DNA of 64,000 nucleotides from an uncultured Burkholderiales bacterium (GTDB lineage Bacteria; Pseudomonadota; Gammaproteobacteria; Burkholderiales; Burkholderiaceae), in the NCBI GenBank assembly GCA_946480465.1, contig CAMLJY010000012.1, positions 59,144 through 123,143 of the forward strand. The letters are read 5' to 3'. The position numbers were made by a program, and so were the translations under genes. This document shows positions 11,863 through 20,316 of the stretch, in pieces. Under the pieces are notes generated by a model. That model was not told where the DNA came from. It was given only the letters and a program-made list of their open reading frames with translations, and ran no database searches. The number at the start of each line of letters is the position of its first letter. Positions within the stretch are counted from its first letter, which is position 1.

Positions 11863-12777
11863 TCAAGGATGGGGCGGACCGAAGCAGTCCGCCGGCTCGG
11901 TGCGGGCCGCCGGCAGCACCTCGGACACGCCCGCGTCCAGCTGCTGCAGCACCGCCGGCCAGCCGTGGCGCGGCCGCCAGCCCCAGGCCTGCATCGCCGC
12001 ATCCGGCACGTACACCCGGTCGATCGACGCCGGCAGCGGCCAGCCGCGCTGCACGAAGGCGCGGGCCAGCGCCGGCACGCGCTCGCGCAGCAGCGCCGGC
12101 GCGTCGTGCCACAGGCGCTCGGCATCGGCCCGTGCGAAGGGCGTCGCGCCCGAGACGACGAAGCAGCGCCAGGGCAGTGCCGGCACGTCCGCCAGCGCCA
12201 GCGCATGGGCCTCGGCCACGTCGCGCAGGTCGATGCCGCGGTGCAGGCGATAGACCGCCATCAGCGGCGCCGGCTCGGGAAAGCAGCGCGACATGCGCAG
12301 CACCGTCACCGCCGGCCCGCCACCGGATGTCGCCTCGCGCAAGGCCTGTTCGGCGGCCAGCTTGCTGCGGTGGTAGACGCTGCGCGGCCGCGGCGGGGTC
12401 TGCTCGGTGATCCAGGCGGCACGGCCGGCCGCCGCCGCCTCGCTGCCGTAGAGCGCGGTGGTGCTGGTGAACACGAAGCGCCGGGCACCGGCATCGCGTG
12501 CCGCCCGCCACAGCGCCAGCGTGGCATCGACGTTGACGCGCTGGAACTCGCGTTCATCGACCCGGCCGACCTGCGGCGCATGCAGCGCCGCGCAGTGCAC
12601 CACGGCATCGATGCCGTCCACCGCATGCGCCAGCAGCGCCCCATCAGCCAGGTCGCCCAGGTGGTCGACACCGGCCGCGGCGAGCCGGTCCAGGCCCTGC
12701 ACCGCATGCGCGGCCTGCAGCCGCGCCCGCACCGCGCCGCCCACGCGCCCGGCCACGCCGGTGATCAGGACCTTCAT
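11863..12777 (-). CDS. NAD(P)-dependent epimerase/dehydratase (extended SDR family)
   Basis: A 304-residue protein starting at the ATG at 12777, which is preceded by GGAGGG. The N-terminal Rossmann motif is LITGVAGRVGGAV. The core has VVHCAALHAP, the Ser/Thr strand FVFTSTTALYG and the catalytic pair in SVYHRSKLAAEQAL (Tyr and Lys of YxxxK). The substrate cannot be deduced; nucleotide sugars are common for the family. The long upstream frame beyond the ATG is Arg/Ala-rich and non-coding. It leads a two-gene operon with the GNAT gene. Confidence 0.87.
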   Translation of the reverse strand: MKVLITGVAGRVGGAVRARLQAAHAVQGLDRLAAAGVDHLGDLADGALLAHAVDGIDAVVHCAALHAPQVGRVDEREFQRVNVDATLALWRAARDAGARRFVFTSTTALYGSEAAAAGRAAWITEQTPPRPRSVYHRSKLAAEQALREATSGGGPAVTVLRMSRCFPEPAPLMAVYRLHRGIDLRDVAEAHALALADVPALPWRCFVVSGATPFARADAERLWHDAPALLRERVPALARAFVQRGWPLPASIDRVYVPDAAMQAWGWRPRHGWPAVLQQLDAGVSEVLPAARTEPADCFGPPHP

Positions 12778-12886
12778 TCGACGACCCTCCGTGCACGGCA
12801 ACGCGCCGCCTGCTCCGCGGCGCCCGATTGTGATCAGGGCCGGGCGGCTGCGATGCTTGCCCCCTTTGCCGACGGAGTCGAGCCGC

Positions 12887-13298
12887 ATGCCCGGCCTGCC
12901 CCATCCCGGTACCGAATCCGCCGCCGACGCGCCCCCGGCGCGGCCTGCCGTGCCTGGGCGCGGCCACGCTGGCGGGCTGCGCCGCCACCGGCGCGCCCGC
13001 CTTCGGCGCTGCCCAGCGTGCAGGTGCCGCCGCCGCTGGCCATGCCCGGACTCGGCCGGGAGCGCCGCCTGCGGCCATTCCTGCCCCCGCCTTACGCGCA
13101 AGGTGAGCGGCGCTGTCCCGTCGTCTACATGCGCGACGGCCAGGACCTGTTCGACGATGCCACGTCATTCGCCGGGGAATGGGGCGTCGACGAGGTGATG
13201 CAGGAGCTGGCCCGCGGCGAGGGGTTCGAGGCCATCGAGAGCGCGAGTTCTTGCGCGTGCTGCGCTGGCTGTACGGCCTGCCGGCCGCACGGGCCTGA
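12887..13298 (+). pseudogene. Decayed secreted esterase (alpha/beta-hydrolase), frameshifted and internally deleted
   Basis: Three pieces of one gene lie in different frames. A lipoprotein signal (LGAATLAGCAATG) occupies one frame at about 12951-12990. A second frame at about 13021-13245 encodes the N-terminal part of a putative-esterase domain (RRCPVVYMRDGQDLFDDATS, then FAGEWGVDEVMQELARGEGF). A third encodes EREFLRVLRWLYGLPAARA up to a stop at 13296-13298, resembling the C-terminal helix of the same family. The middle of the hydrolase, with the nucleophile Ser, is missing. I infer one or more indels plus an internal deletion. Confidence 0.65.
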
Positions 13299-13317
13299 CT
13301 GGCACGCACGCTGCGCT

Positions 13318-13395
13318 GCGGCGGGTTAAGCGGCGTGCCCGCAGCGGCGGGTTGAGCGGCGTGCCCGCAGCGGCGGGTTGAGCCGCACGCCCAGC
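13318..13395. repeat. 26-bp tandem repeat, three copies
   Basis: Copies at 13318-13343, 13344-13369 and 13370-13395 share GCGGCGGGTT-[AG]-AG followed by CGGCGTGCCCGCA. The first two differ at one base and the third is diverged in its second half. The repeat sits between the esterase pseudogene and the end of the PEP-CTERM gene and encodes nothing obvious. Confidence 0.85.
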
Positions 13396-13465
13396 ACGGG
13401 TTCGGCGCCGCGCCCGCCGGAGCCGGCCCGGCGGCGGCTGCAGCCGCGGCTCGAGTCCGCCCTGC

Positions 13466-14209
13466 TCAGGACCTGCGGCGCGCCAGCGGCAGCGCCAGCA
13501 GCGCGAGCGCCGCCAGGGCCAGGCTGCCCGGCTCAGGCACGTCGACCGCGCCCGGCGCCGAGCCCGGCGCACCGCCTTCCGTCGCGCCGCCGCCGGCGTC
13601 CGGCAAGGGGTCCGGCACCGTCGGCAGCGGCGGCGCGGGTTCGGCCACCGTCTTCACGAGCGAGAGGGTCACCGTCTGCGCCAGCGGCCCGGCAGCCGCG
13701 AAGCTGAGTTCATTCAACAGGATCGACAGCAAGCCGCCGTCGCCGAAGGCCACCATCACCGGCTGCCACCGAATCGTCAGGTCCACCTCGGCGTCGGACA
13801 CGGATCCGATGGTCGCCGTGCCGACAGCGCTGAAGACCAGCGGCGCGTCCGCCGGCTGCAACAGGCGGAAAGACGCGGAGAGGTTCAGGTCGTCGGTCTC
13901 GCTGGGCAGGATGCCGCTGTGCTCGCTCGCTTCACGCAGCGTCGCGGTGCCCACGTTCAGCGTCACGCTGTCGCCCGTGGCCAGCAGCGAGAAGCTGCCC
14001 GGTGCCGCGCCGCCGGCGAACAGCACGTCGAGCAGCGTCGGCGCGTCCCGGGTCTTTTCGCTGGCATCGACGCCGTAGCCGCTGCCCAGGGTGAACACGA
14101 AGTTCGACAGGCCGACGGACACCGGCGCCGCATCGGCCGGGACCACGGCCAAAGCCAGCAGCGCCGGTGCCAGGGCGCGCACCACCGCGCGTTGGATTCC
14201 CAAGAACAT
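13466..14209 (-). CDS. PEP-CTERM sorting-domain protein
   Basis: A 247-residue secreted protein. It has a signal peptide (ALAPALLALAVVPADA) and a beta-rich body. The C-terminal sorting tag is VPEPGSLALAALALLALPLA then RRRS: the PEP motif, one membrane helix and basic residues. In this system an exosortase processes the tag during export, usually with exopolysaccharide. A Pro/Gly-rich linker precedes the tag. I chose the ATG at 14209; the upstream frame is non-coding. No exosortase is in the window. The body has no recognised domain. Confidence 0.85.
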   Translation of the reverse strand: MFLGIQRAVVRALAPALLALAVVPADAAPVSVGLSNFVFTLGSGYGVDASEKTRDAPTLLDVLFAGGAAPGSFSLLATGDSVTLNVGTATLREASEHSGILPSETDDLNLSASFRLLQPADAPLVFSAVGTATIGSVSDAEVDLTIRWQPVMVAFGDGGLLSILLNELSFAAAGPLAQTVTLSLVKTVAEPAPPLPTVPDPLPDAGGGATEGGAPGSAPGAVDVPEPGSLALAALALLALPLARRRS

Positions 14210-14475
14210 TTGATTAAATCCTACAAAATGATCAAACTGAAAGCGCCGCGACCTTAGCGGATCAGCGCGCCGTTGACAATCACTTACATTCGCGGCCCGC
14301 TGAAGAAGCGCGGCCGAGGTGCGAGAAATCTGACGGAAAGGCAGGTGGCGTTTCGCGTCCATCCCATCCGGACGCCGCACGCCGCGAACCGAGCAGCGCC
14401 GGCGCACCGCTGCCGGCGGCGTTCCTCCCTCGTCGCGGGACCGCGGCCCCGGGGCGCCGCTTAACATCGCGCCCC

Positions 14476-15126
14476 ATGACCCGAGCCGAGGCCATGGGCC
14501 TGTTGCTGTCCACCGTCGCGCGCCTGATCACCGGCGCGCAAGGCCACTGGAAGGGCTGCCCGCCGAAGGCCGAGCAGCGCATCTACTTCGCCAACCACCA
14601 GAGCCACCTGGACTGGGTGCTGATCTGGGCTGCGCTGCCGAAAGACCTGCGCGCCGTGACACGCCCGATCGCCGCCAAGGACTACTGGACGTCCGGCCGC
14701 TTCAAGCACTGGCTGACGCGGGAGGTCTTCAACGCGGTGTACGTGAACCGCCAGCGCACCGACGACCAGGACCCGCTGGAACCGCTGGTGGAGGCGCTGA
14801 AGCGCGGCGACTCGCTGGTGATCTTTCCGGAAGGCACGCGCAGCAACAAGGGCTTGCCGATGCCGTTCAAGAGCGGCCTCTACCACCTGGCCGAGCAGTT
14901 CCCGCAGGTGCAGCTGATCCCGGCGTGGATCGACAACGTGCAGCGCGTGATGCCCAAGGGCGAGGTGGTGCCGGTGCCCATCCTGTGCACCGTCACCTTC
15001 GGCGCGCCGATGCAGCTGCAGCCGGGTGAGGACAAGCGCGCCTTCCTCGAACGCGCCCGCAGCGCGGTCGTGTCGCTGCGCCCCGGCGGCGAGCGCGAGG
15101 CCGCCACCCAGGGGGGCGCCGCATGA
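14476..15126 (+). CDS. 1-acyl-sn-glycerol-3-phosphate acyltransferase (PlsC-like)
   Basis: A 216-residue acyltransferase. It has the catalytic NHxxxxD motif (NHQSHLDW, about residues 39-46), the FPEGTRS phosphate-binding block and a C-terminal VPVPILCTVTFGAPM strand. It acylates lysophosphatidate or a related lysolipid at the membrane. It overlaps the next gene by 4 bp (ATGA), and that gene is a CdsA-like enzyme, so the pair would supply consecutive steps from lysophosphatidate to CDP-diacylglycerol. It lacks the N-terminal membrane helix of classical PlsC. Confidence 0.88.
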   Translation: MTRAEAMGLLLSTVARLITGAQGHWKGCPPKAEQRIYFANHQSHLDWVLIWAALPKDLRAVTRPIAAKDYWTSGRFKHWLTREVFNAVYVNRQRTDDQDPLEPLVEALKRGDSLVIFPEGTRSNKGLPMPFKSGLYHLAEQFPQVQLIPAWIDNVQRVMPKGEVVPVPILCTVTFGAPMQLQPGEDKRAFLERARSAVVSLRPGGEREAATQGGAA

Positions 15127-16124
15127 TCGAGACACTGCGCATCATGTTCGACCCGCTGCGCCGCCTGGACGGCTCGCAGCAGGTGCAGGTGCTGTTCGTC
15201 GTGCTGTTCGGCGTGCTGCTGATGGTCTCGGCCTATGCCGCGATGCACACGGTGCGCGAGCAGGACGCCGCCGGCACCGCGCTGCGCAAGCGCTTCCACC
15301 GCGAGCTGCGCGCGGTGTGGGTCACCGCGGTGGTCTTCTGGCTGGCCTGGGTCTCGGGCAGGGTGGGCGCGACGCTGCTCTTCGGCATCGTCTCCTTTCT
15401 CGCCTTCCGCGAGTACGTCACGCTGCTGAAGACCCGCGCCAGCGACCACCGCAGCCTGCTGCTGGCCTTCTTCGCGGTGCTGCCGCTGCAGTTCGTGCTG
15501 GTGGCCACCGGCGACTTCGGCATGTTCTCGGTCTTCATCCCGGTCTACGTCTTCATCGCGATCCCGGTGGTCAGCGCGCTGGCCGGTGACCCCGAGCGCT
15601 TCCTGGAGCGCAACGCCAAGATCCAGTGGGGGATCATGGTCTGCATCTACGGCCTGTCGCATGCGCCGGCGCTGCTGCTGCTGGACCTGCCGCGGGCCCA
15701 CGGCAAGGGCGCCTTCCTGCTGTTCCTGCTGGTGATGGTGGCCGCCACCGCGCAGATCGCGCAGGAGCTGGCCAGCCGCCGCCTGCGCCGGCGGCCGGTG
15801 GCGCGGCAGATCGACCGCTCGTTCTCGTACCCGGCGCTGGGCATCGGCGTGCTCGCGGCCGCGGTGGTCGGAGTGGTGCTGGCCTGGACCACGCTCGGCT
15901 TCAAGGTGCCGCAGGCACTGGCGATGTCGATGATCGCGGCCGCCTCCGGCGCCTTCGGCGAATTCGTGATGCGCGCGCTGAAGAAGGACGCTGGCGTGCG
16001 CCACTGGGGCAACGCCGCATCGGTCACCGGCGCCGTCGGCCTGCTCGACCGCGTGGCGCCGATCTGCTTCGCGGCGCCGGTGTTCTTCCATTCCGTGGTC
16101 TGGTACTTCCAGCTGAAACCGTGA
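15123..16124 (+). CDS. Phosphatidate cytidylyltransferase (CdsA-like)
   Basis: A 333-residue polytopic membrane protein with about eight hydrophobic helices. The family region is C-terminal ([25 protein letters not shown] and [22 protein letters not shown]), where conserved Asp of the LDR motif and the GxxGE pattern match CTP:phosphatidate cytidylyltransferases. Length is slightly above CdsA, as in the long subgroup paired with PlsC-like acyltransferases. It is translationally coupled to the upstream gene. The canonical essential cdsA may be elsewhere in the genome. Confidence 0.85.
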   Translation: MIETLRIMFDPLRRLDGSQQVQVLFVVLFGVLLMVSAYAAMHTVREQDAAGTALRKRFHRELRAVWVTAVVFWLAWVSGRVGATLLFGIVSFLAFREYVTLLKTRASDHRSLLLAFFAVLPLQFVLVATGDFGMFSVFIPVYVFIAIPVVSALAGDPERFLERNAKIQWGIMVCIYGLSHAPALLLLDLPRAHGKGAFLLFLLVMVAATAQIAQELASRRLRRRPVARQIDRSFSYPALGIGVLAAAVVGVVLAWTTLGFKVPQALAMSMIAAASGAFGEFVMRALKKDAGVRHWGNAASVTGAVGLLDRVAPICFAAPVFFHSVVWYFQLKP

Positions 16125-16209
16125 TGCAACGCTCCCCCGTGGGGCCGCGCCCGCCGGCATGGCCCGGCCTGCCCGTCCACTCGGCGCAGCCGCCGGGCGA
16201 GGGACGGCG

Positions 16210-16761
16210 ATGATGCGGGTGCTGGGCATCGACCCCGGCCTGCAGCGCACCGGCTTCGGCGTGATCGAGGTGCAGGGCGCGCAACTGGCCTACGTGGCCA
16301 GCGGCACCATCAGCACCGCCGAGGCCGACCGCGGCAACCTGCCGGCGCGGCTGAAGCTGATCTTCAGTGGCGTGGACGAGGTGATCCGGCGTTATCAGCC
16401 ACAGGCCGCCTCGGTCGAGATCGTGTTCGTCAACGTCAACCCGCAGAGCACGCTGCTGCTGGGCCAGGCGCGCGGCGCCGCGCTGGCCGCGCTGGTGCAG
16501 GGCGAGATGCCGGTGGCGGAATACACCGCGCTGCAGATGAAGAAGGCCATCGTCGGCCACGGCCTGGCCAGCAAGGCGCAGATCCAGGAGATGGTGATGC
16601 GCCTGCTGCGCCTGCCCGGCCTGCCGGGCAAGGACGCGGCCGATGCACTGGGCCTGGCCATCACCCATGCGCATGCGGCGCGCAGCTTCGAGGCGCTGGC
16701 CAAGGCCACGCCGCTGGCGCGGCGGGCGCACGCGCAGTACAAGAAGGGCCGCAGCTACTGA
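16210..16761 (+). CDS. ruvC: Crossover junction endodeoxyribonuclease RuvC
   Basis: A 183-residue Holliday-junction resolvase. Acidic catalytic residues appear in [12 protein letters not shown] (Asp near residue 8), [14 protein letters not shown] (Glu) and [15 protein letters not shown] (two Asp). The start is ATG at 16210 (or 16213); the open frame upstream is spacer. It acts with RuvAB, which is not in the window. Its TGA overlaps an ATG for the next frame, but I place the next gene's start further in. Confidence 0.95.
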   Translation: MMRVLGIDPGLQRTGFGVIEVQGAQLAYVASGTISTAEADRGNLPARLKLIFSGVDEVIRRYQPQAASVEIVFVNVNPQSTLLLGQARGAALAALVQGEMPVAEYTALQMKKAIVGHGLASKAQIQEMVMRLLRLPGLPGKDAADALGLAITHAHAARSFEALAKATPLARRAHAQYKKGRSY

Positions 16762-16865
16762 TGGCCGGCACGCCGCCGCTGCCCGTGCAGGCGGCCCGCC
16801 GCCACCGGCTCCATGCCGCCCCCCCTCGCAACACCTTCTCACCCGGCCCTGCTGCCGAGAGCCCC

Positions 16866-17567
16866 ATGACCGAGCCCTCCCTCCGCACCGAATGGATCAC
16901 CATCGCCGACGGCTTCGCCGGCTACCTCGCACGCCCACCGGCGGGCAGCGGCCCCGGCCTGGTGCTGTTCCAGGAGATCTTCGGCGTCAACCCGCACATC
17001 CGCGCGGTGGCCGAGCAGTACGCGCTGGACGGCTTCGTCGTGCTCGCGCCGGACATGTTCTGGCGCCAGGCGCCGCGCGTCGAGCTGGGCTACGAGGGCG
17101 AGGAGCGCCTGCGCGCCGTGGCCCTGATGGGCCAGCAGAAGCCGGAAGACCTGGCGGCCGACATCCGCGCCAGCGTGGCCGCGCTGCGCGCACGCCCCGA
17201 AACGGCCGGCCGCAAGACCGGCGCCATCGGCTACTGCATGGGCGGCCGCATGGCCTACACGGCCGCCGCGCTGGCCGGCGTCGATGCCGCGGTGGCGTAC
17301 TACGGCGGCGGCATCCACAAGCAGCTGGAGCTGGCCGCGGGCATCGGCTGCCCGGTGCAGTTCCACTACGCGGGGCACGACGAGCACATTCCACCCGAGG
17401 CGGTCGAGAGCGTGCGCCAGGCCATGGCCGGCAAGGTGGCCGAGGTGCACGTCTACCCCGGCTCGATGCACGGCTTCAACTGCTGGGCGCGGGCCTCGTA
17501 CCACGCGCCCAGCGCCGCACTGGCGCATGGCCGCAGCCTGGCCTTCCTGGCGCAGGCGCTGTTCTGA
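16866..17567 (+). CDS. Dienelactone hydrolase family protein
   Basis: A 233-residue alpha/beta-hydrolase. The catalytic triad is visible as Cys in GYCMGGR, Asp in AGHDEHIPPE and His in GSMHGFNCW; the Glu in FQEIFGVNP is the residue that activates the Cys in this family. Length matches the usual 230-240 residues from the ATG at 16866. The ATG at 16761, overlapping the ruvC stop, would add 35 low-complexity residues. The substrate may be a lactone of aromatic breakdown or another ester. Confidence 0.9.
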   Translation: MTEPSLRTEWITIADGFAGYLARPPAGSGPGLVLFQEIFGVNPHIRAVAEQYALDGFVVLAPDMFWRQAPRVELGYEGEERLRAVALMGQQKPEDLAADIRASVAALRARPETAGRKTGAIGYCMGGRMAYTAAALAGVDAAVAYYGGGIHKQLELAAGIGCPVQFHYAGHDEHIPPEAVESVRQAMAGKVAEVHVYPGSMHGFNCWARASYHAPSAALAHGRSLAFLAQALF

Positions 17568-17618
17568 ACAGGAGCGAGAAGAGCGGCGGGACCGCCGGGC
17601 CGCGGCCGAGTGCCGCGG

Positions 17619-17828
17619 CTACATCAGCGCGCGGATGCCGTCGATCACGCGCTTGAAGATCCAGATGTTGAAGGTGGCCAGCACCACGACCTTGGTCCAG
17701 TGGAACAGCGCCACCGCGCGTTCGCGCGGCACGTGTTCGCCGGAGGCGATGTGCAGCATGAAGAACAGCGCCGACGACGAGGCCAGCAGCACGAACAGGA
17801 CACCGCAGATCCAGTAGACGACGGTCAT
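17619..17828 (-). CDS. Small two-helix membrane protein (tandem paralogue 2)
   Basis: A 69-residue protein with two predicted membrane helices, about residues 5-25 and 44-62, joined by a short basic loop (SGEHVPRERAVALFHWTK). The loop shares the pattern [ST]G-x(5,6)-R-x(5)-[KH]W with the neighbouring 61-residue protein, suggesting tandem duplication. It lies downstream of lpxC on the same strand with 12 bp to its neighbour. The function is unknown. Confidence 0.7.
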   Translation of the reverse strand: MTVVYWICGVLFVLLASSSALFFMLHIASGEHVPRERAVALFHWTKVVVLATFNIWIFKRVIDGIRALM

Positions 17829-17840
17829 TGGGGCGCGACT

Positions 17841-18026
17841 CTACAGCAGCAGCGCCAGCCGTTCGAGGATCAGCACGGCGAAAAAAGCCGCTGCCGCGAG
17901 CAGCGTCCACTTCAGCACCACCACGCCGCGCCGCTTCCACAGCGGCTGGCCGGTGCCGAGGAACATCGCGAAGCACAGCACGCTGGCGACGAGCAGCAGG
18001 CCGAAGACGAACCGGAAGAGCAGCAT
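17841..18026 (-). CDS. Small two-helix membrane protein (tandem paralogue 1)
   Basis: A 61-residue protein with two hydrophobic helices (about residues 3-22 and 38-58) and a basic turn, GTGQPLWKRRGVVVLKW. It lies 26 bp downstream of lpxC and 12 bp upstream of the 69-residue relative, so it is likely cotranscribed with lpxC. There is no recognised domain. Confidence 0.68.
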   Translation of the reverse strand: MLLFRFVFGLLLVASVLCFAMFLGTGQPLWKRRGVVVLKWTLLAAAAFFAVLILERLALLL

Positions 18027-18052
18027 GGTCGATTACCGCGGCAGCCGGCGCT

Positions 18053-18988
18053 TCACCACGCAGGAGCCAGCTCGGCGAAGCCGGCCGGGGCCTTCGATTC
18101 ATCGTCGAAGCTGACGATGTCCCAGGCCGATGGATCGTCGAGCAGCTTGCGCAGCAGCAGGTTGTTCAGCGCATGGCCGCTCTTGAAGGCGGTGTAGGCC
18201 GCGAGCATCGGGCGGCCCGCGTTGTACAGGTCGCCGATGGCGTCCAGGATCTTGTGCTTGGCGAACTCGTCGTCGTAGCGCAGGCCCTCGGCATTGAGCA
18301 CCTTGTAGTCGTCGACGACGATCGCGTTGTCCATGCTGCCGCCCAGCGTCAGCCCGCGCGAGCGCATCGCGTCGAAGTCCTTCGTGAAGCCGAAGGTGCG
18401 TGCGCGGGCGATGTCGCGCTTGTAGCGGCCCGAGCCCATGTCGAAGGTGGTGCGCTGGCCGGTGGCATCGACCGCGGGGTGGCCGAAGTCGATCTCGAAG
18501 GTGAGCTTGAAACCGTGGTAGGGCTCCAGCCGCGCCCACATCAGCTTCGCGCCTTCGCCCTGGCGCACTTCCACGGGTTTGAGCACGCGCAGGAAGCGCT
18601 TGGGGGCGTCCTGCAGCACGATGCCGGCGCTTTGCAGCAGGAAGACGAAGCTGGCGGCGGAGCCGTCGAGGATGGGCACCTCGTCGGCGGTGATGTCGAC
18701 GATCAGGTTGTCCAGCCCCAAGCCGCAGCAGGCCGACATCAGGTGCTCGATGGTCTGCACCTTCGGCGCGCCGGGGTCGCCGCCGGCGGAGATGGTGGAG
18801 GCCATGCGGGTGTCGCTCACCGAGTCGAAGCGCACCGGAATCTCCACCGGCTGCGCCAGGTCGATGCGGCGGAAGACGATGCCGGAGTCCGGCGCGGCCG
18901 GCTTCAGCGTCAGCTCGACCTTCCCGCCGCTGTGCATGCCGACGCCGACGGCGCGGGTGATCGACTGCAGGGTGCGTTGCTTCAGCAT
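18053..18988 (-). CDS. lpxC: UDP-3-O-acyl-N-acetylglucosamine deacetylase LpxC
   Basis: A 311-residue zinc amidase, the committed step of lipid A synthesis. Zinc ligands are seen in [16 protein letters not shown] (His) and in [10 protein letters not shown] (His and Asp). Other blocks are [13 protein letters not shown], the [20 protein letters not shown] region and SGHALNN with the general catalytic His. Length is normal. In related genomes lpxC follows ftsZ at the end of the dcw cluster; here ftsZ is about 5.8 kb upstream with unrelated genes between. It leads a small transcript with two membrane ORFs. Confidence 0.97.
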   Translation of the reverse strand: MLKQRTLQSITRAVGVGMHSGGKVELTLKPAAPDSGIVFRRIDLAQPVEIPVRFDSVSDTRMASTISAGGDPGAPKVQTIEHLMSACCGLGLDNLIVDITADEVPILDGSAASFVFLLQSAGIVLQDAPKRFLRVLKPVEVRQGEGAKLMWARLEPYHGFKLTFEIDFGHPAVDATGQRTTFDMGSGRYKRDIARARTFGFTKDFDAMRSRGLTLGGSMDNAIVVDDYKVLNAEGLRYDDEFAKHKILDAIGDLYNAGRPMLAAYTAFKSGHALNNLLLRKLLDDPSAWDIVSFDDESKAPAGFAELAPAW

Positions 18989-19142
18989 GCGCGGGATTGT
19001 CCGTGAAGCCGCCCGGCCGCGGCGGGTACGGGGCTTGCAAGACGGCCGCGGTCACGCACCGTTTCCGCAGCCGCCGCGGGGGCCCGCTAGGATGCCGCCG
19101 CCGCTGCCGCCGCGTGCGCGCGCCAATCCCGCATCGACCTTC

Positions 19143-20174
19143 ATGACCATGGACACGACGAGCATCAGCATCGAAGACGCCTACGTCGCGCTCGGCGTCG
19201 CACCCGGCGCGCCAGCGCCCGAGGTCAAGGCGGCGTGGCGCCGGCTGGCATCGCGCTGGCACCCGGATCGCAATCCCACCGCCGAGGCCGCGGCGCTGAT
19301 GCAGCGCATCAACCGCGCCTACGAGCGCATCCTGCATGCCACGGGGGAAGACGCGGCCCAGGCCGCGCCGGCCGGCGAAGGCGAAACACCGGCCGGCGCC
19401 GCGCCCGGGCCGGTGCTGCGCCGCCGCGTGCGCCTGGGCCTGGAAGAAGCCGCGCTCGGCTGCACCCGCGCGCTGCGCGGCCGGGTCTCCGAGCGCTGCG
19501 CCTGTTGCGACGGCACCGGCACCACCGGCGCGATGGGGGCCTGCACGCACTGCGGTGGCAGCGGCCAGTTGCGCGGCAGCCTGTGGTTCGGCTGGCTGCC
19601 CACCGCCTCGCGCTGCCCGCATTGCGAGGGCCGCGGCCAGGCGCCCGCGCCCTGCCCGGACTGCGGCGGCCGCGGCCGGCGCACCCGCCGCTACGAACGC
19701 CGCGTGCGCTTTCCGGCCGGCCTGCGTGACGGCGACGTGCTGAACGCCGCGCCGCGCAGCGACGACGGTTTCGACGGCACGCTGGAGCTGCACCTGCGCC
19801 TGCGGCCGCATCCCTTCTTCACCACCGACGAGTCCGACCCCACGCTGCTGCGCTGCGAGATGCCGGTCGACGGCTTCGCCTGGCTGGCCGAAGCGTGGAC
19901 CGAGGTGCCGACGCTCGAAGGCATGCAGCAGATGCGCCTGCGCCGCGGCCGCCTGGCGTACCGGCTGCGCGGTCAGGGCCTGCCGCTGCAGCGCGGCGGC
20001 CCCGAGCGCGGCGACTACCTGCTCGGCATCACGCCCTGCTTTCCCGAAACCCTGAGCCCGCGGCAGCAGGCGCTGCTGGAGAAGCTGGCCGCCAGCGCCG
20101 CTCCGGACGGCGAGCCCGATGCCGTGCGCGACTGGCGCCGAGCGCTGGCCGCCCGGGCCGGCGAGCCGCGCTGA
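19143..20174 (+). CDS. DnaJ-like J-domain protein with zinc-finger repeats
   Basis: A 343-residue protein. The J domain covers residues about 10-65 with the HPD motif (SRWHPDRNPT). Four CxxCxG-type repeats follow: CACCDGTGTTG, CTHCGGSGQ, CPHCEGRGQ and CPDCGGRGR, as in type I J-proteins, and then a DnaJ C-terminal substrate-binding region. No Gly/Phe-rich linker is present; an Ala/Pro/Gly linker replaces it. It would stimulate DnaK. It is not beside dnaK/grpE, so it is probably an accessory co-chaperone. It lies inside the ftsZ-lpxC gap on the opposite strand. Confidence 0.87.
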   Translation: MTMDTTSISIEDAYVALGVAPGAPAPEVKAAWRRLASRWHPDRNPTAEAAALMQRINRAYERILHATGEDAAQAAPAGEGETPAGAAPGPVLRRRVRLGLEEAALGCTRALRGRVSERCACCDGTGTTGAMGACTHCGGSGQLRGSLWFGWLPTASRCPHCEGRGQAPAPCPDCGGRGRRTRRYERRVRFPAGLRDGDVLNAAPRSDDGFDGTLELHLRLRPHPFFTTDESDPTLLRCEMPVDGFAWLAEAWTEVPTLEGMQQMRLRRGRLAYRLRGQGLPLQRGGPERGDYLLGITPCFPETLSPRQQALLEKLAASAAPDGEPDAVRDWRRALAARAGEPR

Positions 20175-20316
20175 GCACGCGGCGTCCGGTGACGACGCGT
20201 CTTTTGCGCGCTGGCACCGGCCGAGCGCGCGGCCCGGCACCGGTGGTTTGCCCAGGCCGGCCCCGGATCGGCCCGCCCCGGGACCGCAGTGCGCGGCGCG
20301 CCGCGCCGCGAAGCTC

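Noticed and set aside
14273..14278. TTGACA as a promoter for the acyltransferase gene
   Set aside because: No -10 at 16-18 bp spacing on the plus strand.
16761..16865. Start of the dienelactone hydrolase at the ruvC stop (TGATG)
   Set aside because: The extra 35 residues are low-complexity and the family begins near the ATG at 16866. It remains possible.
20175..20316. Terminator between the DnaJ-like and calpain genes
   Set aside because: The region is GC-rich with several short palindromes, but none is clearly better than the background.
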